Positions 1 to 8,399 of a stretch of 64,000 bases of DNA are shown in pieces; within the stretch, counting starts at the first letter, position 1, and each line of letters begins with the position of its first letter. Below the pieces are notes generated by a model that saw nothing but the letters and a program-made list of their open reading frames with translations, searched no databases and was not told where the DNA came from. This DNA comes from JAGNRR01 sp964389575 (lineage in GTDB: Bacteria; Bacteroidota; Bacteroidia; Chitinophagales; Chitinophagaceae), in contig CAYMFF010000002.1 of NCBI GenBank assembly GCA_964389575.1, positions 1-64,000 on the forward strand, in the 5' to 3' direction. The position numbers and the translations under genes are program-made.

Positions 1-1612
1 CCTTTTTTAATATGGTATCGCAAAATTTGTATAAAATTCAATACCGTATTCTTCAGGCTCGCTATCGAGGAAAAACAACCTGCCCAGATTGTAAAGGCAA
101 AAAACTTAGCGGACCTTCGCTGTATGTAAAAATAAATCACACGGATATTGCTACTCTATATTCTATGCCTATCGAAAAATTGAAAGTGTGGCTAGATGAA
201 TTAAAACTAGACAAGCGCGAACAAAAAATTGCGAAGCGATTATTAATAGAAATCAATAGCCGAGTAGAAACCTTACTAACAGTTGGACTAAACTATTTGA
301 CCCTGAATCGAAAAGCAAACACGCTGAGTGGTGGCGAAAGTCAGCGAATTCAGCTTACTCGAATAATTGGAAGTAACTTGACGGACTCATTATATATACT
401 AGACGAGCCCAGTATCGGGTTGCACGCGAGGGATACTAAGCAACTTATATCCGTATTAAAAAAATTGAAAGAATTGGGCAATACGGTTGTGGTAGTTGAG
501 CATGATGAACTAATCATGCGCGATGCAGATCATATAATTGACGTTGGACCCAATGCCTCGCACCTCGGTGGAGAAATTGTTGCAGAAGGCAATTACAAAA
601 AAATTATCAAGAATAAAAAGAGCCTGACCGCGCAGTATTTGAATGAAGATTTAGTCGTTGATTTAAAAAAGGCTAAGCGTGTTGGTAAGTATAAAATTTC
701 CTTATCAGATTGTAGCGAACACAATCTAAAAAATATTGACGTCGATTTTCCTTTGAATAAATTAACCGTTGTGACGGGCGTAAGCGGAAGCGGGAAAACG
801 ACCTTGGTGAAGCGTATTTTATATCCTGCCGTCAAAAATGCCAAAGATCAATTTGAAGTGAAGCCAGGTGCATTTGGCGAGTTGACGGGTGATGTACATT
901 TAATTGATGCCGTAGAAATGGTAGATCAAAATCCGATTGGTCGTTCAAGTCGATCCAATCCAGTATCTTATATAAAAGCCTACGATGACATTCGCTCATT
1001 ATATGCTGCGCAAAAAATCGCTAAACTGCGTGGTTATAAAACAGGGCATTTTTCTTTTAACGTAGATGGCGGACGATGCGACACTTGCAAAGGTGATGGT
1101 AATATCACTGTAGAAATGCAGTTTTTGGCAGACGTCAAATTGTTATGTGACCAATGTCAAGGCAAACGTTTTAAAGATGAAGTACTGGAAGTAAAATACA
1201 ATGGTAAAAACATAGCCGATGTACTCAATATGAGTGTAGATAGTGCAATTGAATTTTTTGAAGACAATAAAAAAATCCAAAAGAAACTTCAAGCACTTGC
1301 TGATGTGGGATTGGGTTATATCAAACTAGGACAAAGCAGTGACACATTGAGCGGCGGTGAAGCACAACGTGTGAAACTGGCCTCTTTTCTTTTATTAAGT
1401 AACACCGGCCGAGGTGGAAGCAATAAAATGCTGTTCATTTTTGATGAGCCTACAACGGGCTTACACTTCCACGATATTGTAAAACTCCTTAACTCTTTTG
1501 AAGCACTCATTCAAAATGGCCATTCCGTAATTGTGATAGAACACAATATGGACGTTATTAAAAATGCGGATTGGATTATTGACCTCGGACCAGAAGGAGG
1601 CGAACAGGGTGG
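1..1612 (+). CDS. uvrA: UvrA-family excinuclease ABC subunit A, partial at both ends
   Basis: This is the C-terminal part of a UvrA-type DNA damage recognition ATPase, which loads UvrB in nucleotide excision repair. The open frame already runs at the left edge, so the first ATG (position 12) is internal, and an N gap removes the C-terminus. Visible in order: a zinc site starting CPDCKGK, first ABC signature LSGGESQR (about 320), DEPSIGLH Walker B, second Walker A GVSGSGKTT (777-803), a second four-Cys zinc module (CDTCKGDG ... CDQCQGKRF), second signature LSGGEAQR (1347) and DEPTTGLH. The segment DQNPIGRSSRSNP differs from the usual DQSPIGRTPRSNP of canonical UvrA, so this could be the Bacteroidetes UvrA paralogue rather than the primary copy; I cannot decide without the N-terminus. 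Confidence 0.93.
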
Positions 1613-1712
1613 NNNNNNNNNNNNNNNNNNNNNNNNNNNNNNNNNNNNNNNNNNNNNNNNNNNNNNNNNNNNNNNNNNNNNNNNNNNNNNNNNNNNNNNN
1701 NNNNNNNNNNNN
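1613..1712. other. Assembly gap (100 N)
   Basis: A run of exactly 100 N joins two contigs; the true distance is unknown. It removes the uvrA 3' end. By chance the frame stays open across it, so a naive caller would fuse uvrA to the following DUF2071 gene. Confidence 0.99.
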
Positions 1713-2426
1713 ATGAGCTTCCTAACAGCCGAATGGCGCAAACTTATCATGGCAAATTATGAAATAGATCCTTCTATTTTAAAACCTTATTTGCCTGCTT
1801 TTACTGAACTTGATTTTTTTGAAGGCAAAACCTATGTGAGCTTAGTTGGTTTTTTATTTAAAGATGTAAAACTGTTGGGCTTACCGATTCCTTTTCATAG
1901 AACCTTTGAAGAAGTGAACCTTCGTTTTTATGTACGCTATAAAGAAAATAATGAGTGGAAACGAGGCACTGTATTCATTAGTGAAATTGTGCCCAAAGCG
2001 GCTATTTCTTTCGTGGCCAATACGTTATATAATGAACACTACTCTACTATGCCTATGAAACATTCTTGGGAAGAAAAAAATAACCAATTGCATATCGCCT
2101 ACGATTGGAAATTAAAAAATGAATGGCAGCACTTATCTGTAAAAGCAAATGCCACACCGCGAGAAATACCTATTGGACATTTTAATGAATTTATTACAGA
2201 GCATTATTGGGGCTATAATAAGGTAAGCCAGCAAAAAACCACAGAGTACGAGGTGCGTCACCCTCGCTGGCAGGATTATGAAGTATTTGATTATAAAATT
2301 CAAGCAGATTTTGGGAAATTATACAGTGCCGAATTTGATTTTCTCAGCCAAACACAACCCCGCAATGTATTGCTCGCCGAGGGTTCTGCGATAAGTGTAG
2401 AAGGTAAAAAGACTATATCTGTTTAA
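1713..2426 (+). CDS. DUF2071 (YqjF-like) family protein
   Basis: A 237-residue cytosolic protein of the DUF2071 family. The family signature is clear: FLTAEWRKLIMANYEID near the start, then YVSLVGFLF, the PFHRTFEEVNLRFYV segment at about residues 60-75, and a C-terminal YSAEFDFLSQ stretch. Length matches the usual 230-250 residues. The biochemical role of the family is not established. The ATG at 1713 directly follows the N gap; because the protein begins exactly where family members normally begin, I take it as the true start, but a few residues could lie in the gap. A hairpin with a T-rich tail follows at 2464. Confidence 0.85.
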   Translation: MSFLTAEWRKLIMANYEIDPSILKPYLPAFTELDFFEGKTYVSLVGFLFKDVKLLGLPIPFHRTFEEVNLRFYVRYKENNEWKRGTVFISEIVPKAAISFVANTLYNEHYSTMPMKHSWEEKNNQLHIAYDWKLKNEWQHLSVKANATPREIPIGHFNEFITEHYWGYNKVSQQKTTEYEVRHPRWQDYEVFDYKIQADFGKLYSAEFDFLSQTQPRNVLLAEGSAISVEGKKTISV

Positions 2427-2463
2427 ACCATTCATCACGTCCATAGTCCAATCGTCACTTAAA

Positions 2464-2496
2464 GAGTGTTCTTTGTTGGAGCACTCGTTTATTTTT
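2464..2496 (+). terminator. Putative rho-independent terminator after the DUF2071 gene
   Basis: GAGTGTTC (2464-2471) pairs with GAGCACTC (2479-2486) over 8 bp with one G-U wobble and a 7-nt loop, followed by the T-rich GTTTATTTTT. It lies between the DUF2071 stop and the next TonB receptor start. Confidence 0.5.
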
Positions 2497-2506
2497 ACAC
2501 CCAATT

Positions 2507-4828
2507 ATGAAAAGAATATCTTTCCTAATCCTAGCTACCTTATGCTGTGGCTTCACCTTTGCTCAAAATAAATATACGATCAGTGGTCACGTAGTAGATG
2601 CCAAAAATGGTGAGGAGATCATTGGTTCTACTGTGGTACTAAAAGATAACAAAACCGTGGGCACCCGAACCAACTCCTATGGGTTTTATTCTATGACACT
2701 GGAAGAAGGCTCTTATACATTGTTAATTCGATCTGTTGGATACGAATCACAGGAACTAAGCGTTTCGCTCACCGAAAACAAAACCCAAGAGATTAAGCTT
2801 GCATCTAAACAAAGCAAACTGAAAAAAGTAGTAATTAAATCAAAAAAAGATAATGATCAAATCACCAATACAGAAATGGGTGTTGAAAAGCTTGACATGA
2901 AAATGATTAATAAAATTCCGGTTCTCTTTGGAGAGCGTGATATTTTAAAAACCATTCAATTACTTCCTGGTGTAAAATCAGCGGGTGAAGGAAATTCTGG
3001 TTTTTATGTACGTGGCGGTTCGGCTGATCAAAACTTAGTTCTTTTGGATGAAGCTCCTGTTTATAATGCGTCGCATTTATTAGGTTTCTTCTCGGTTTTT
3101 AACTCTGATGCGATTAAGGATGTAAAATTATTCAAGGGCACAGCACCTTCGCCGTATGGAGGAAGACTTTCATCCGTATTGGATGTAAAAATGAAAGATG
3201 GTAATAATCAAAACTATAGCGTCAGCGGTGGCGTTGGCTTAATCGCTTCTCGTTTAAATCTAGAAGGGCCGATAGTAAAAAATAAAGGCTCGTTCTTATT
3301 ATCAGCCAGAAGAACATATGCGGATGTGTTTACTGTTTTTTCTAAGGATACCAACATTCAGAAATCAAAACTTTATTTCTATGACTTTAATGCCAAAGGC
3401 AATTACAAAATAGATGAGAAGAATAGAATCTATCTTTCTGGCTACTTCGGAAAAGACGTACTTGGTTTTGGTGATCAATTTGGAATCAATTGGGGCAATG
3501 CTACAGGAACATTTCGTTGGAATCACATTTTCAATCAGAAACTATTTTCGAACACCTCGCTTATCTTCTCCAACTTTAATTACAATATAGACATCAATTT
3601 AGGCAGTGCTGAATTTAATATTAATTCAAGAATCCGTGATTGGAATTTAAAACAAGACTTTCAATACTTCGCTAATAAAAAAAGCGAATTCAAATTTGGT
3701 ATTAATTCTATTTACCACAACATTGTCCCCGGAGCGCTTTCAATCCGAGACGACAGTTTAGATTTCAATTTAGAACTAGCCACTAAATACGGTTGGGAAA
3801 ATGCGCTATACGCTTCTCATAAATACAAAGTAAATGGAGCCTTTAATATAGAATATGGATTACGATTAAGCTCATGGAGCAATGTTGGCCCCGGTACTTT
3901 TTACACCTATGATGACGATGGATCACAAATAGATTCTACCGTTTTACAACGAGGGGAAATTGGTAAAACCTATGTAAACTTGGAGCCAAGATTAGTGGCC
4001 AACTACACGATTGATGACGAAAATTCTATTAAAGCTTCTTATACACGTAATACTCAAAACTTACATCTATTATCAAACTCCAACGCGGGGAACCCAACCG
4101 ATGTTTGGATTGGAAGCAGTAATAATGTAAAGCCTGAAATTTCAGACCAAGTAGCATTGGGTTACTTCAGAAATTTTAATAAGAACAATTATGAAGTTTC
4201 CGCAGAAATCTACTACAAACACATGCAAAACCAAATCGATTATAAACCAGGTGCTGAATTGTTGTTGAATGAAAATGTAGAATCTCAATTATTGTATGGC
4301 TTTGGTCGAGCTTATGGTTTAGAATTATTTGCCAAGAAAAAATACGGTCGATTAAATGGTTGGGTGGGTTATACATTATCCAAAACAGAACGCAAAGTTG
4401 ATGGTATAAATAATGGTGAATTTTATAATGCAAAACAAGATAGAACGCATGAAGTTTCTATCGTTGGGATTTACGAGCTTTCAAAAAAACTAACATTATC
4501 AGGTACTTGGATTTATTATACTGGAAATGCCATCACCTATCCACGAGGAAAATATACGATTGATAACCAAACCTACTTTTTATACTCTGAGCGAAATGCC
4601 GATAGAATGCCAGCATATCACAGATTGGATTTAGGTCTAACCTGGACTCGAAAGAAAACGGATCGCAAAGAATCTTCATGGAATTTTTCAATCTACAATG
4701 CATACAACAGAGAAAACGCATACTCTATAGACTTCCGAGATAGTCCCACCAATTTTGGCCAAACAGAAGCTATCCAAACAACCCTTTTCAAAATCATTCC
4801 TTCTATCTCTTATAACTTCAAATTTTAA
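2507..4828 (+). CDS. TonB-dependent outer-membrane receptor with carboxypeptidase-like regulatory domain
   Basis: A 773-residue outer-membrane receptor that would take up an unknown ligand using TonB energy. A signal peptide (residues 1-19, ending FTFAQ) precedes a beta-sandwich carboxypeptidase-regulatory-like domain (about 22-105, beginning YTISGHVVDAKNGEEIIG). The plug follows (about 115-235, with LKTIQLLPGVKS, FYVRGGSADQNLVLLDE and PSPYGGRLSSVLDVKMKDG), then a beta-barrel ending in aromatic SISYNFKF, as typical for BAM substrates. The next gene starts 5 nt downstream and encodes a DUF4249 lipoprotein; this receptor/DUF4249 pairing recurs in Bacteroidetes and suggests a two-component uptake unit. 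No substrate can be named. Confidence 0.92.
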   Translation: MKRISFLILATLCCGFTFAQNKYTISGHVVDAKNGEEIIGSTVVLKDNKTVGTRTNSYGFYSMTLEEGSYTLLIRSVGYESQELSVSLTENKTQEIKLASKQSKLKKVVIKSKKDNDQITNTEMGVEKLDMKMINKIPVLFGERDILKTIQLLPGVKSAGEGNSGFYVRGGSADQNLVLLDEAPVYNASHLLGFFSVFNSDAIKDVKLFKGTAPSPYGGRLSSVLDVKMKDGNNQNYSVSGGVGLIASRLNLEGPIVKNKGSFLLSARRTYADVFTVFSKDTNIQKSKLYFYDFNAKGNYKIDEKNRIYLSGYFGKDVLGFGDQFGINWGNATGTFRWNHIFNQKLFSNTSLIFSNFNYNIDINLGSAEFNINSRIRDWNLKQDFQYFANKKSEFKFGINSIYHNIVPGALSIRDDSLDFNLELATKYGWENALYASHKYKVNGAFNIEYGLRLSSWSNVGPGTFYTYDDDGSQIDSTVLQRGEIGKTYVNLEPRLVANYTIDDENSIKASYTRNTQNLHLLSNSNAGNPTDVWIGSSNNVKPEISDQVALGYFRNFNKNNYEVSAEIYYKHMQNQIDYKPGAELLLNENVESQLLYGFGRAYGLELFAKKKYGRLNGWVGYTLSKTERKVDGINNGEFYNAKQDRTHEVSIVGIYELSKKLTLSGTWIYYTGNAITYPRGKYTIDNQTYFLYSERNADRMPAYHRLDLGLTWTRKKTDRKESSWNFSIYNAYNRENAYSIDFRDSPTNFGQTEAIQTTLFKIIPSISYNFKF

Positions 4829-4833
4829 GCTCT

Positions 4834-5631
4834 ATGAAAAACTGTAACATAATTCTTTTAGCTGTACTTTCTATTTTCTCTTTTGCATCTTGCGAAAAAG
4901 TAATTGATATTAAACTAGATGACGCCGAACCTAGATTGGTAATTTCAGGAGCGATATCTGATGTTGATTCCATTCCAATTATTAAAATAACAGAAACCAT
5001 CAGCTACAATCAACCCAACAATTTTCCAGAAATTCAAGATGCTACCGTGATTGTTCGGGATGACTTGGGCACAATAGATACTTTTGTGGCGCGCTCTACA
5101 GCGGGTTATCGAGGAGTAACGTTAGGCGCTCCCGGCAGAACCTATTCTTTATCTATACTGTATGACGCTCAAGAATATAACGCTACAGTAAAAATGCCTC
5201 AACCGGTCAACATAGACTCAGTAACTATAGAAGCGATTAATACGCCCGGTGGCGAGTTTCCTCTTTTAAGCACGTATTTTCAAGATCCTCCGGGAGAGAA
5301 AAATTACTACTACTTAAACTATTTAATCAATGGTGAAGACAGTGGTGATTTTAGTTTTTTGTCTGATGATTTACGTGATGGAGAAGAAATAGTAGTAGGA
5401 ACAATTTCTGATGATTACGAAGGCGTTGGACCAGGCGATACAATTACGGTTCAGCTTCAAAGTATTGATGCATCTATGTATGAATATTACAGAACTAGAG
5501 AAGCCTTAGAAGATGGTGGCGGCAGCGGTTTAGGATCATCCACTCCGGATAATCCTACTTCCAATATTACGAATAGAGCGCTGGGATATTTTAATGTTTA
5601 TTCACAAACGGAGAAGGATTTTATACTTTAG
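4834..5631 (+). CDS. DUF4249 lipoprotein
   Basis: A 265-residue lipoprotein with signal peptide and lipobox (IFSFASC, Cys about residue 20) followed by the DUF4249 opening EKVIDIKLDDAEPRLVISG. The gene begins 5 nt after the TonB receptor stop, so the two are surely cotranscribed. Members of this family are found beside receptors with carboxypeptidase-like domains, which suggests an accessory role in uptake, but the molecular function is unknown. The protein is at the short end of the family, and the C-terminus (after ALGYFNVYSQTEKDFIL) may lack a few strands; no frameshift is visible. Confidence 0.88.
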   Translation: MKNCNIILLAVLSIFSFASCEKVIDIKLDDAEPRLVISGAISDVDSIPIIKITETISYNQPNNFPEIQDATVIVRDDLGTIDTFVARSTAGYRGVTLGAPGRTYSLSILYDAQEYNATVKMPQPVNIDSVTIEAINTPGGEFPLLSTYFQDPPGEKNYYYLNYLINGEDSGDFSFLSDDLRDGEEIVVGTISDDYEGVGPGDTITVQLQSIDASMYEYYRTREALEDGGGSGLGSSTPDNPTSNITNRALGYFNVYSQTEKDFIL

Positions 5632-5707
5632 TAGGGTACTCATAAAATCTAAATAGACCGACATTTTTTAAATTAATAGGCCTTGATTCTATTTTGAAGA
5701 ATTACTC

Positions 5708-6163
5708 TCAAAGTAATTTCCTGTATTCTAATACTAAAAATAACTCAGAAAATTCAACTTGAATCTTATCACTATTTTCTTTACTCAATGGAGTATCATC
5801 CCCGTATTCCAAACCGGCACCAATCAAACTTAACATAGTTCGCACTTCATTGGGGTTTAAACGATTAACCAGTTGGACAAATTCTGTCTCGCCCAATTTA
5901 TAGATTATCTGAGTTAGCACATAACCCAAATCGTAACAACCTGCTCCCCCGCCGCAATTAAAGTTATTCAAATTAGCTAAGGCGTCTTTGTCATTATTTA
6001 AAGTTTTTTTAATTAGTATGGCTAATTTTTTATTTTGACTATAATTTAAAGCAGAATATAAGTCCTCTCTAATAACAATCCCTTGAACTTCCTTTTGTTT
6101 ACAAGAAATCAAACAAGTCGTAATTAAAAAAAATATTAATAGAAAGAATCTTCTGTTCAACAT
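5708..6163 (-). CDS. Hypothetical lipoprotein
   Basis: A 151-residue protein with a hydrophobic N-terminus and lipobox (LITTCLISC, Cys about residue 21), then a mostly helical region. A Cys/Gly patch (NCGGGAGC, about residues 69-76) could hold a disulfide. I do not recognise a family. It starts 11 nt downstream of the saccharopine-dehydrogenase-like gene on the same strand and is probably its operon partner. The last residues are EYRKLL. Confidence 0.7.
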   Translation of the reverse strand: MLNRRFFLLIFFLITTCLISCKQKEVQGIVIREDLYSALNYSQNKKLAILIKKTLNNDKDALANLNNFNCGGGAGCYDLGYVLTQIIYKLGETEFVQLVNRLNPNEVRTMLSLIGAGLEYGDDTPLSKENSDKIQVEFSELFLVLEYRKLL

Positions 6164-6174
6164 GAAATCTGCCT

Positions 6175-7383
6175 TTAAACATAAGCATACTCACTCAAAT
6201 ACTGAAACTGCTCTGTCAACTTACCTTCTTCACAAATAGTAGCATTCTGCAAAATTGTAGATCGATCCGCTTTTAAAATTTCAGGAATTATTGTTTTACC
6301 GAGTACATTTCCAAAATGTTCACTCGCGTTTTTAGGCAACTCGCTTGGCAAATTATCAACAGTCATTATATCAATTACACCATTTGTATTTTGATAGCCT
6401 GCTACTTTTTCAAACGTATTTTTATCTATTCCGTAAACGGGGTCATCTATTGGAGTAGCTCCCATATTGATTGGCACAGAACCAAACTTATCACAAGTCA
6501 CATCGGAAATTACATTCATTCTAAAATCAGGATGTTGAATATCTTCTTTAGCGAAGTAAGCAGGAATATTTTCATCCCAATAAATGCCATTCATCAGAAT
6601 ATCAGCGCTGTGCGTGTATTCTCGAAAGGGACAACAATAATCTTTCGCATTGGCAAAAAAGTCTTCTTTCTCAAAAGAACTATCATCCATACGGCTATAA
6701 ATATCTTCTATGTCAAGGTGAACGTAAACAGGTTTATCATATTCATTTTGAACAAATGCATCTTTGTCCACTTTTTCAAAACCACAGACTTCCATAATTT
6801 CTAACAAACCAGAAGCAACGCGTCCACCACCTGTAACTACTATTTTCATTGGTGGCCATTGAATATTTTTATATGTCGTTTTTAACTCAACAAAGTCTTC
6901 TACGCTATGCGCGGCCGGTAGTTCAAACTTACCATACTTTTTACCGTAGGTAAGCAGGCCGTTATGCGCCCCGACTATGCCTGCCCATTTTCCGAAACCT
7001 ACAATTCGATTGCCATCTTCGTAGGTCAAACATTCATAATCAATCATACGAATTTTTTTTTCGATCAAAGCATGCATCAATTTTTGATTGTAAGGCTGTG
7101 CTTTTTTGGTATGCGAGAAAAAGAAATAAGGTTTGTTCGGAATCAAATCTTGCGTTCGCACTTCTTTCACCCCAAACAAGTAATGACAATTGGATAAGTC
7201 CTCTTGTATCTCAATCCCCTGCTCTTCGTATCGCTCTATCGGAAAGGTTCTAATCTTGGAAGGTTGCACAACAAAATGAATTTCAGGATACTGAGTCTGA
7301 ATTTCTTTACATTGCTTGGGCGTAAACGGTACGCGATAATCTTCTGGTATTTTCTCTTCTCTTAGAATGCCAATCTTAATCAT
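6175..7383 (-). CDS. Saccharopine-dehydrogenase-like NAD(P) oxidoreductase (AlaDH/PNT fold)
   Basis: A 402-residue NAD(P)-dependent oxidoreductase. It opens with MIKIGILREEKIPEDYRVPF, the alanine dehydrogenase/transhydrogenase N-terminal signature. It continues with a GKWAGIVGAHNGL region (about 140-155) and a Rossmann nucleotide site IVVTGGGRVASG (about 180-191), and shows the VISDVTCDKFGSVP segment seen in lysine-forming saccharopine dehydrogenases (LYS1 type). Lysine or saccharopine metabolism is therefore the best guess, though Bacteroidetes homologues are often annotated only as NAD(P)-dependent oxidoreductase. An in-frame upstream TTG (7470) would add 29 non-conserved residues, so the ATG at 7383 is chosen. 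It diverges from hscB with only 23 bp between start codons. Confidence 0.82.
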   Translation of the reverse strand: MIKIGILREEKIPEDYRVPFTPKQCKEIQTQYPEIHFVVQPSKIRTFPIERYEEQGIEIQEDLSNCHYLFGVKEVRTQDLIPNKPYFFFSHTKKAQPYNQKLMHALIEKKIRMIDYECLTYEDGNRIVGFGKWAGIVGAHNGLLTYGKKYGKFELPAAHSVEDFVELKTTYKNIQWPPMKIVVTGGGRVASGLLEIMEVCGFEKVDKDAFVQNEYDKPVYVHLDIEDIYSRMDDSSFEKEDFFANAKDYCCPFREYTHSADILMNGIYWDENIPAYFAKEDIQHPDFRMNVISDVTCDKFGSVPINMGATPIDDPVYGIDKNTFEKVAGYQNTNGVIDIMTVDNLPSELPKNASEHFGNVLGKTIIPEILKADRSTILQNATICEEGKLTEQFQYLSEYAYV

Positions 7384-7406
7384 TGCTTGTAATTTCGCGT
7401 AAATAT

Positions 7407-7910
7407 ATGGAATACTTTGAATTGTTCGATCTTCCCGTTTCATTAGTCGTTGACCAAAAAGCAGTGACAAAAAAATACTATGAGCTGAGTAAAAAGTATC
7501 ATCCAGATAATTTTAGCTTGGACGATGTGGCCAAACAAGATCAGGCACTTGAAATGAGTTCTAAGATAAACAAGGCAAAAAAAATATTGAGTAATTCAAA
7601 TGCAAGATTAGCTTACATATTAAGAGCGAGAGAAATTGTTCTTCCTGAAGAAAAATACAAGCTTCCACCTCTTTTTCTAGGAGAAATGATGGATGTGAAT
7701 GAAGCACTCATGGAACTACAGTTTGAGCCCAACAAAGAAGAGCAGAAAAAAATATCTATTGATGTCAAACAAAAAGAAGATGAATTATTTGAAGAGGTAA
7801 GAAAGTATTTTGAAGCCGAAGAACTTGAACTCAATAAGGAAAACAACTCTTTACTTAAAGAATATTATTACAAGAAAAAATACTTGGATAGGATACAGGA
7901 AAAATTGTAA
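7407..7910 (+). CDS. hscB: Fe-S cluster assembly co-chaperone HscB (J-protein)
   Basis: A 167-residue J-domain protein that delivers IscU-type scaffolds to the Hsp70 HscA/DnaK for Fe-S cluster transfer. The J-domain occupies about residues 1-70 with the diagnostic HPD in YYELSKKYHPDNF (about residues 24-36). The C-terminal three-helix HscB oligomerisation domain follows (about 85-165), with the FLGEMMDVNEAL motif. Length matches E. coli HscB (171). An alternative TTG at 7383 would add eight residues and would overlap the divergent gene's start codon, so ATG 7407 is preferred. A TAATTTCG element (7390-7397), close to the TANNTTTG consensus, lies 9 nt upstream of the start. Confidence 0.93.
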   Translation: MEYFELFDLPVSLVVDQKAVTKKYYELSKKYHPDNFSLDDVAKQDQALEMSSKINKAKKILSNSNARLAYILRAREIVLPEEKYKLPPLFLGEMMDVNEALMELQFEPNKEEQKKISIDVKQKEDELFEEVRKYFEAEELELNKENNSLLKEYYYKKKYLDRIQEKL

Positions 7911-7953
7911 GTTTGCATTTCCAATTTCGAAAAACTAGTTTGTTAGTTAAGTT

Positions 7954-8035
7954 GCCCGAGTGGCGGAATTGGTAGACGCGCTGGATTCAAAATCCAGTTC
8001 TTTCGGGAGTGCCGGTTCGACCCCGGCCTCGGGTA
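7954..8035 (+). tRNA. tRNA-Leu (anticodon CAA)
   Basis: A complete cloverleaf. The acceptor stem GCCCGAG (7954-7960) pairs with CTCGGGT (8028-8034, with a terminal G-U). There is a D-arm with GGTAGACGC, an anticodon stem CTGGA/TCCAG around loop TTCAAAA with anticodon CAA, a long leucine-type variable arm, and T-arm GCCGG-TTCGACC-CCGGC. The discriminator is A and the CCA end is not encoded. The 3' half from about 7976 is duplicated 340 bp downstream. Confidence 0.97.
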
Positions 8036-8038
8036 CAT

Positions 8039-8066
8039 AAGACCTCCTTATTTATAAGGAGGTCTT
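8039..8066 (+). terminator. Terminator of tRNA-Leu
   Basis: A perfect 11-bp hairpin, AAGACCTCCTT / AAGGAGGTCTT, with loop ATTTAT, followed by ACTTTTAT. The right arm also contains AGGAGG, about 14 nt before the ATG of the small nuclease gene; this is further than a normal ribosome-binding site. Confidence 0.8.
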
Positions 8067-8077
8067 ACTTTTATAAT

Positions 8078-8317
8078 ATGATTTACGTTTATGTCTTAAA
8101 ATCTTTTGAACGAAATTATATCTATGTTGGCATAACTGAGAATCTAATCAGAAGGTTAAAGGAACACAATAACGGATATAATAAAACAACCAAACCCTAT
8201 GCTCCCTTCGAATTAATACACCAAGAAGAGTTCTCAAACAGAAAAGAAGCTAGAACAAAAGAAAAATATTACAAATCCGGTTCTGGTAAAGAATGGATTA
8301 AAAATAATTTTCTCTAA
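8078..8317 (+). CDS. Small stand-alone GIY-YIG endonuclease (COG2827 type)
   Basis: A 79-residue protein consisting of one GIY-YIG nuclease domain and nothing else. Seen: MIYVYVLKS with the first motif (Tyr3-Tyr5), NYIYVGITENLIRRLKEHN with Tyr16-Val-Gly and the conserved Arg25, and NRKEARTKEKYYKSGSGKEW carrying the candidate metal-binding Glu (Glu57 or Glu62). This is the predicted-endonuclease group related to the UvrC N-terminus; cellular roles are unknown. A longer frame starting in the tRNA (8009) is spurious. The gene lies wholly between the tRNA-Leu terminator and a repeat of the tRNA 3' half; its TAA stop touches that repeat. The context suggests a minimal mobile or homing unit. Confidence 0.88.
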   Translation: MIYVYVLKSFERNYIYVGITENLIRRLKEHNNGYNKTTKPYAPFELIHQEEFSNRKEARTKEKYYKSGSGKEWIKNNFL

Positions 8318-8399
8318 CGTGTTGGATTCAAAACCTGCCTGCCGGCAGGCAGGTCCAGTTCTTTCGGGAGTGCCGGTTCGACTCCGGCCTCGGGTACAT
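8317..8399 (+). pseudogene. tRNA-Leu 3'-half duplicate interrupted by a palindrome
   Basis: This copies the tRNA-Leu sequence from just before the anticodon stem through the 3' end and on into the terminator (compare 7976-8038). Upstream of the insert it shows two C-to-T changes (8320, 8322), and one more lies in the T-loop (8383). A 20-bp insert sits directly after the anticodon loop. The 5' half of the tRNA (acceptor strand, D-arm) is absent, so it cannot fold as a tRNA. Confidence 0.9.
8334..8353. repeat. 20-bp perfect palindrome
   Basis: CCTGCCTGCC followed by its exact reverse complement GGCAGGCAGG, GC-rich in an AT-rich genome. It is inserted between the anticodon loop and the 3' anticodon stem strand of the tRNA-Leu partial copy. 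From memory, this palindrome recurs in Bacteroidetes and related draft genomes, where it is sometimes translated as a PACRQAG peptide. Confidence 0.9.

Noticed and set aside
12..2426. A single 804-codon open frame spanning the uvrA fragment and the DUF2071 gene
   Set aside because: It runs through 100 N and joins two unrelated families; it is an artefact of gap length keeping the frame.
8009..8077. N-terminal extension of the GIY-YIG frame into the tRNA-Leu gene
   Set aside because: It would encode tRNA and terminator sequence; the nuclease domain begins at the ATG at 8078.
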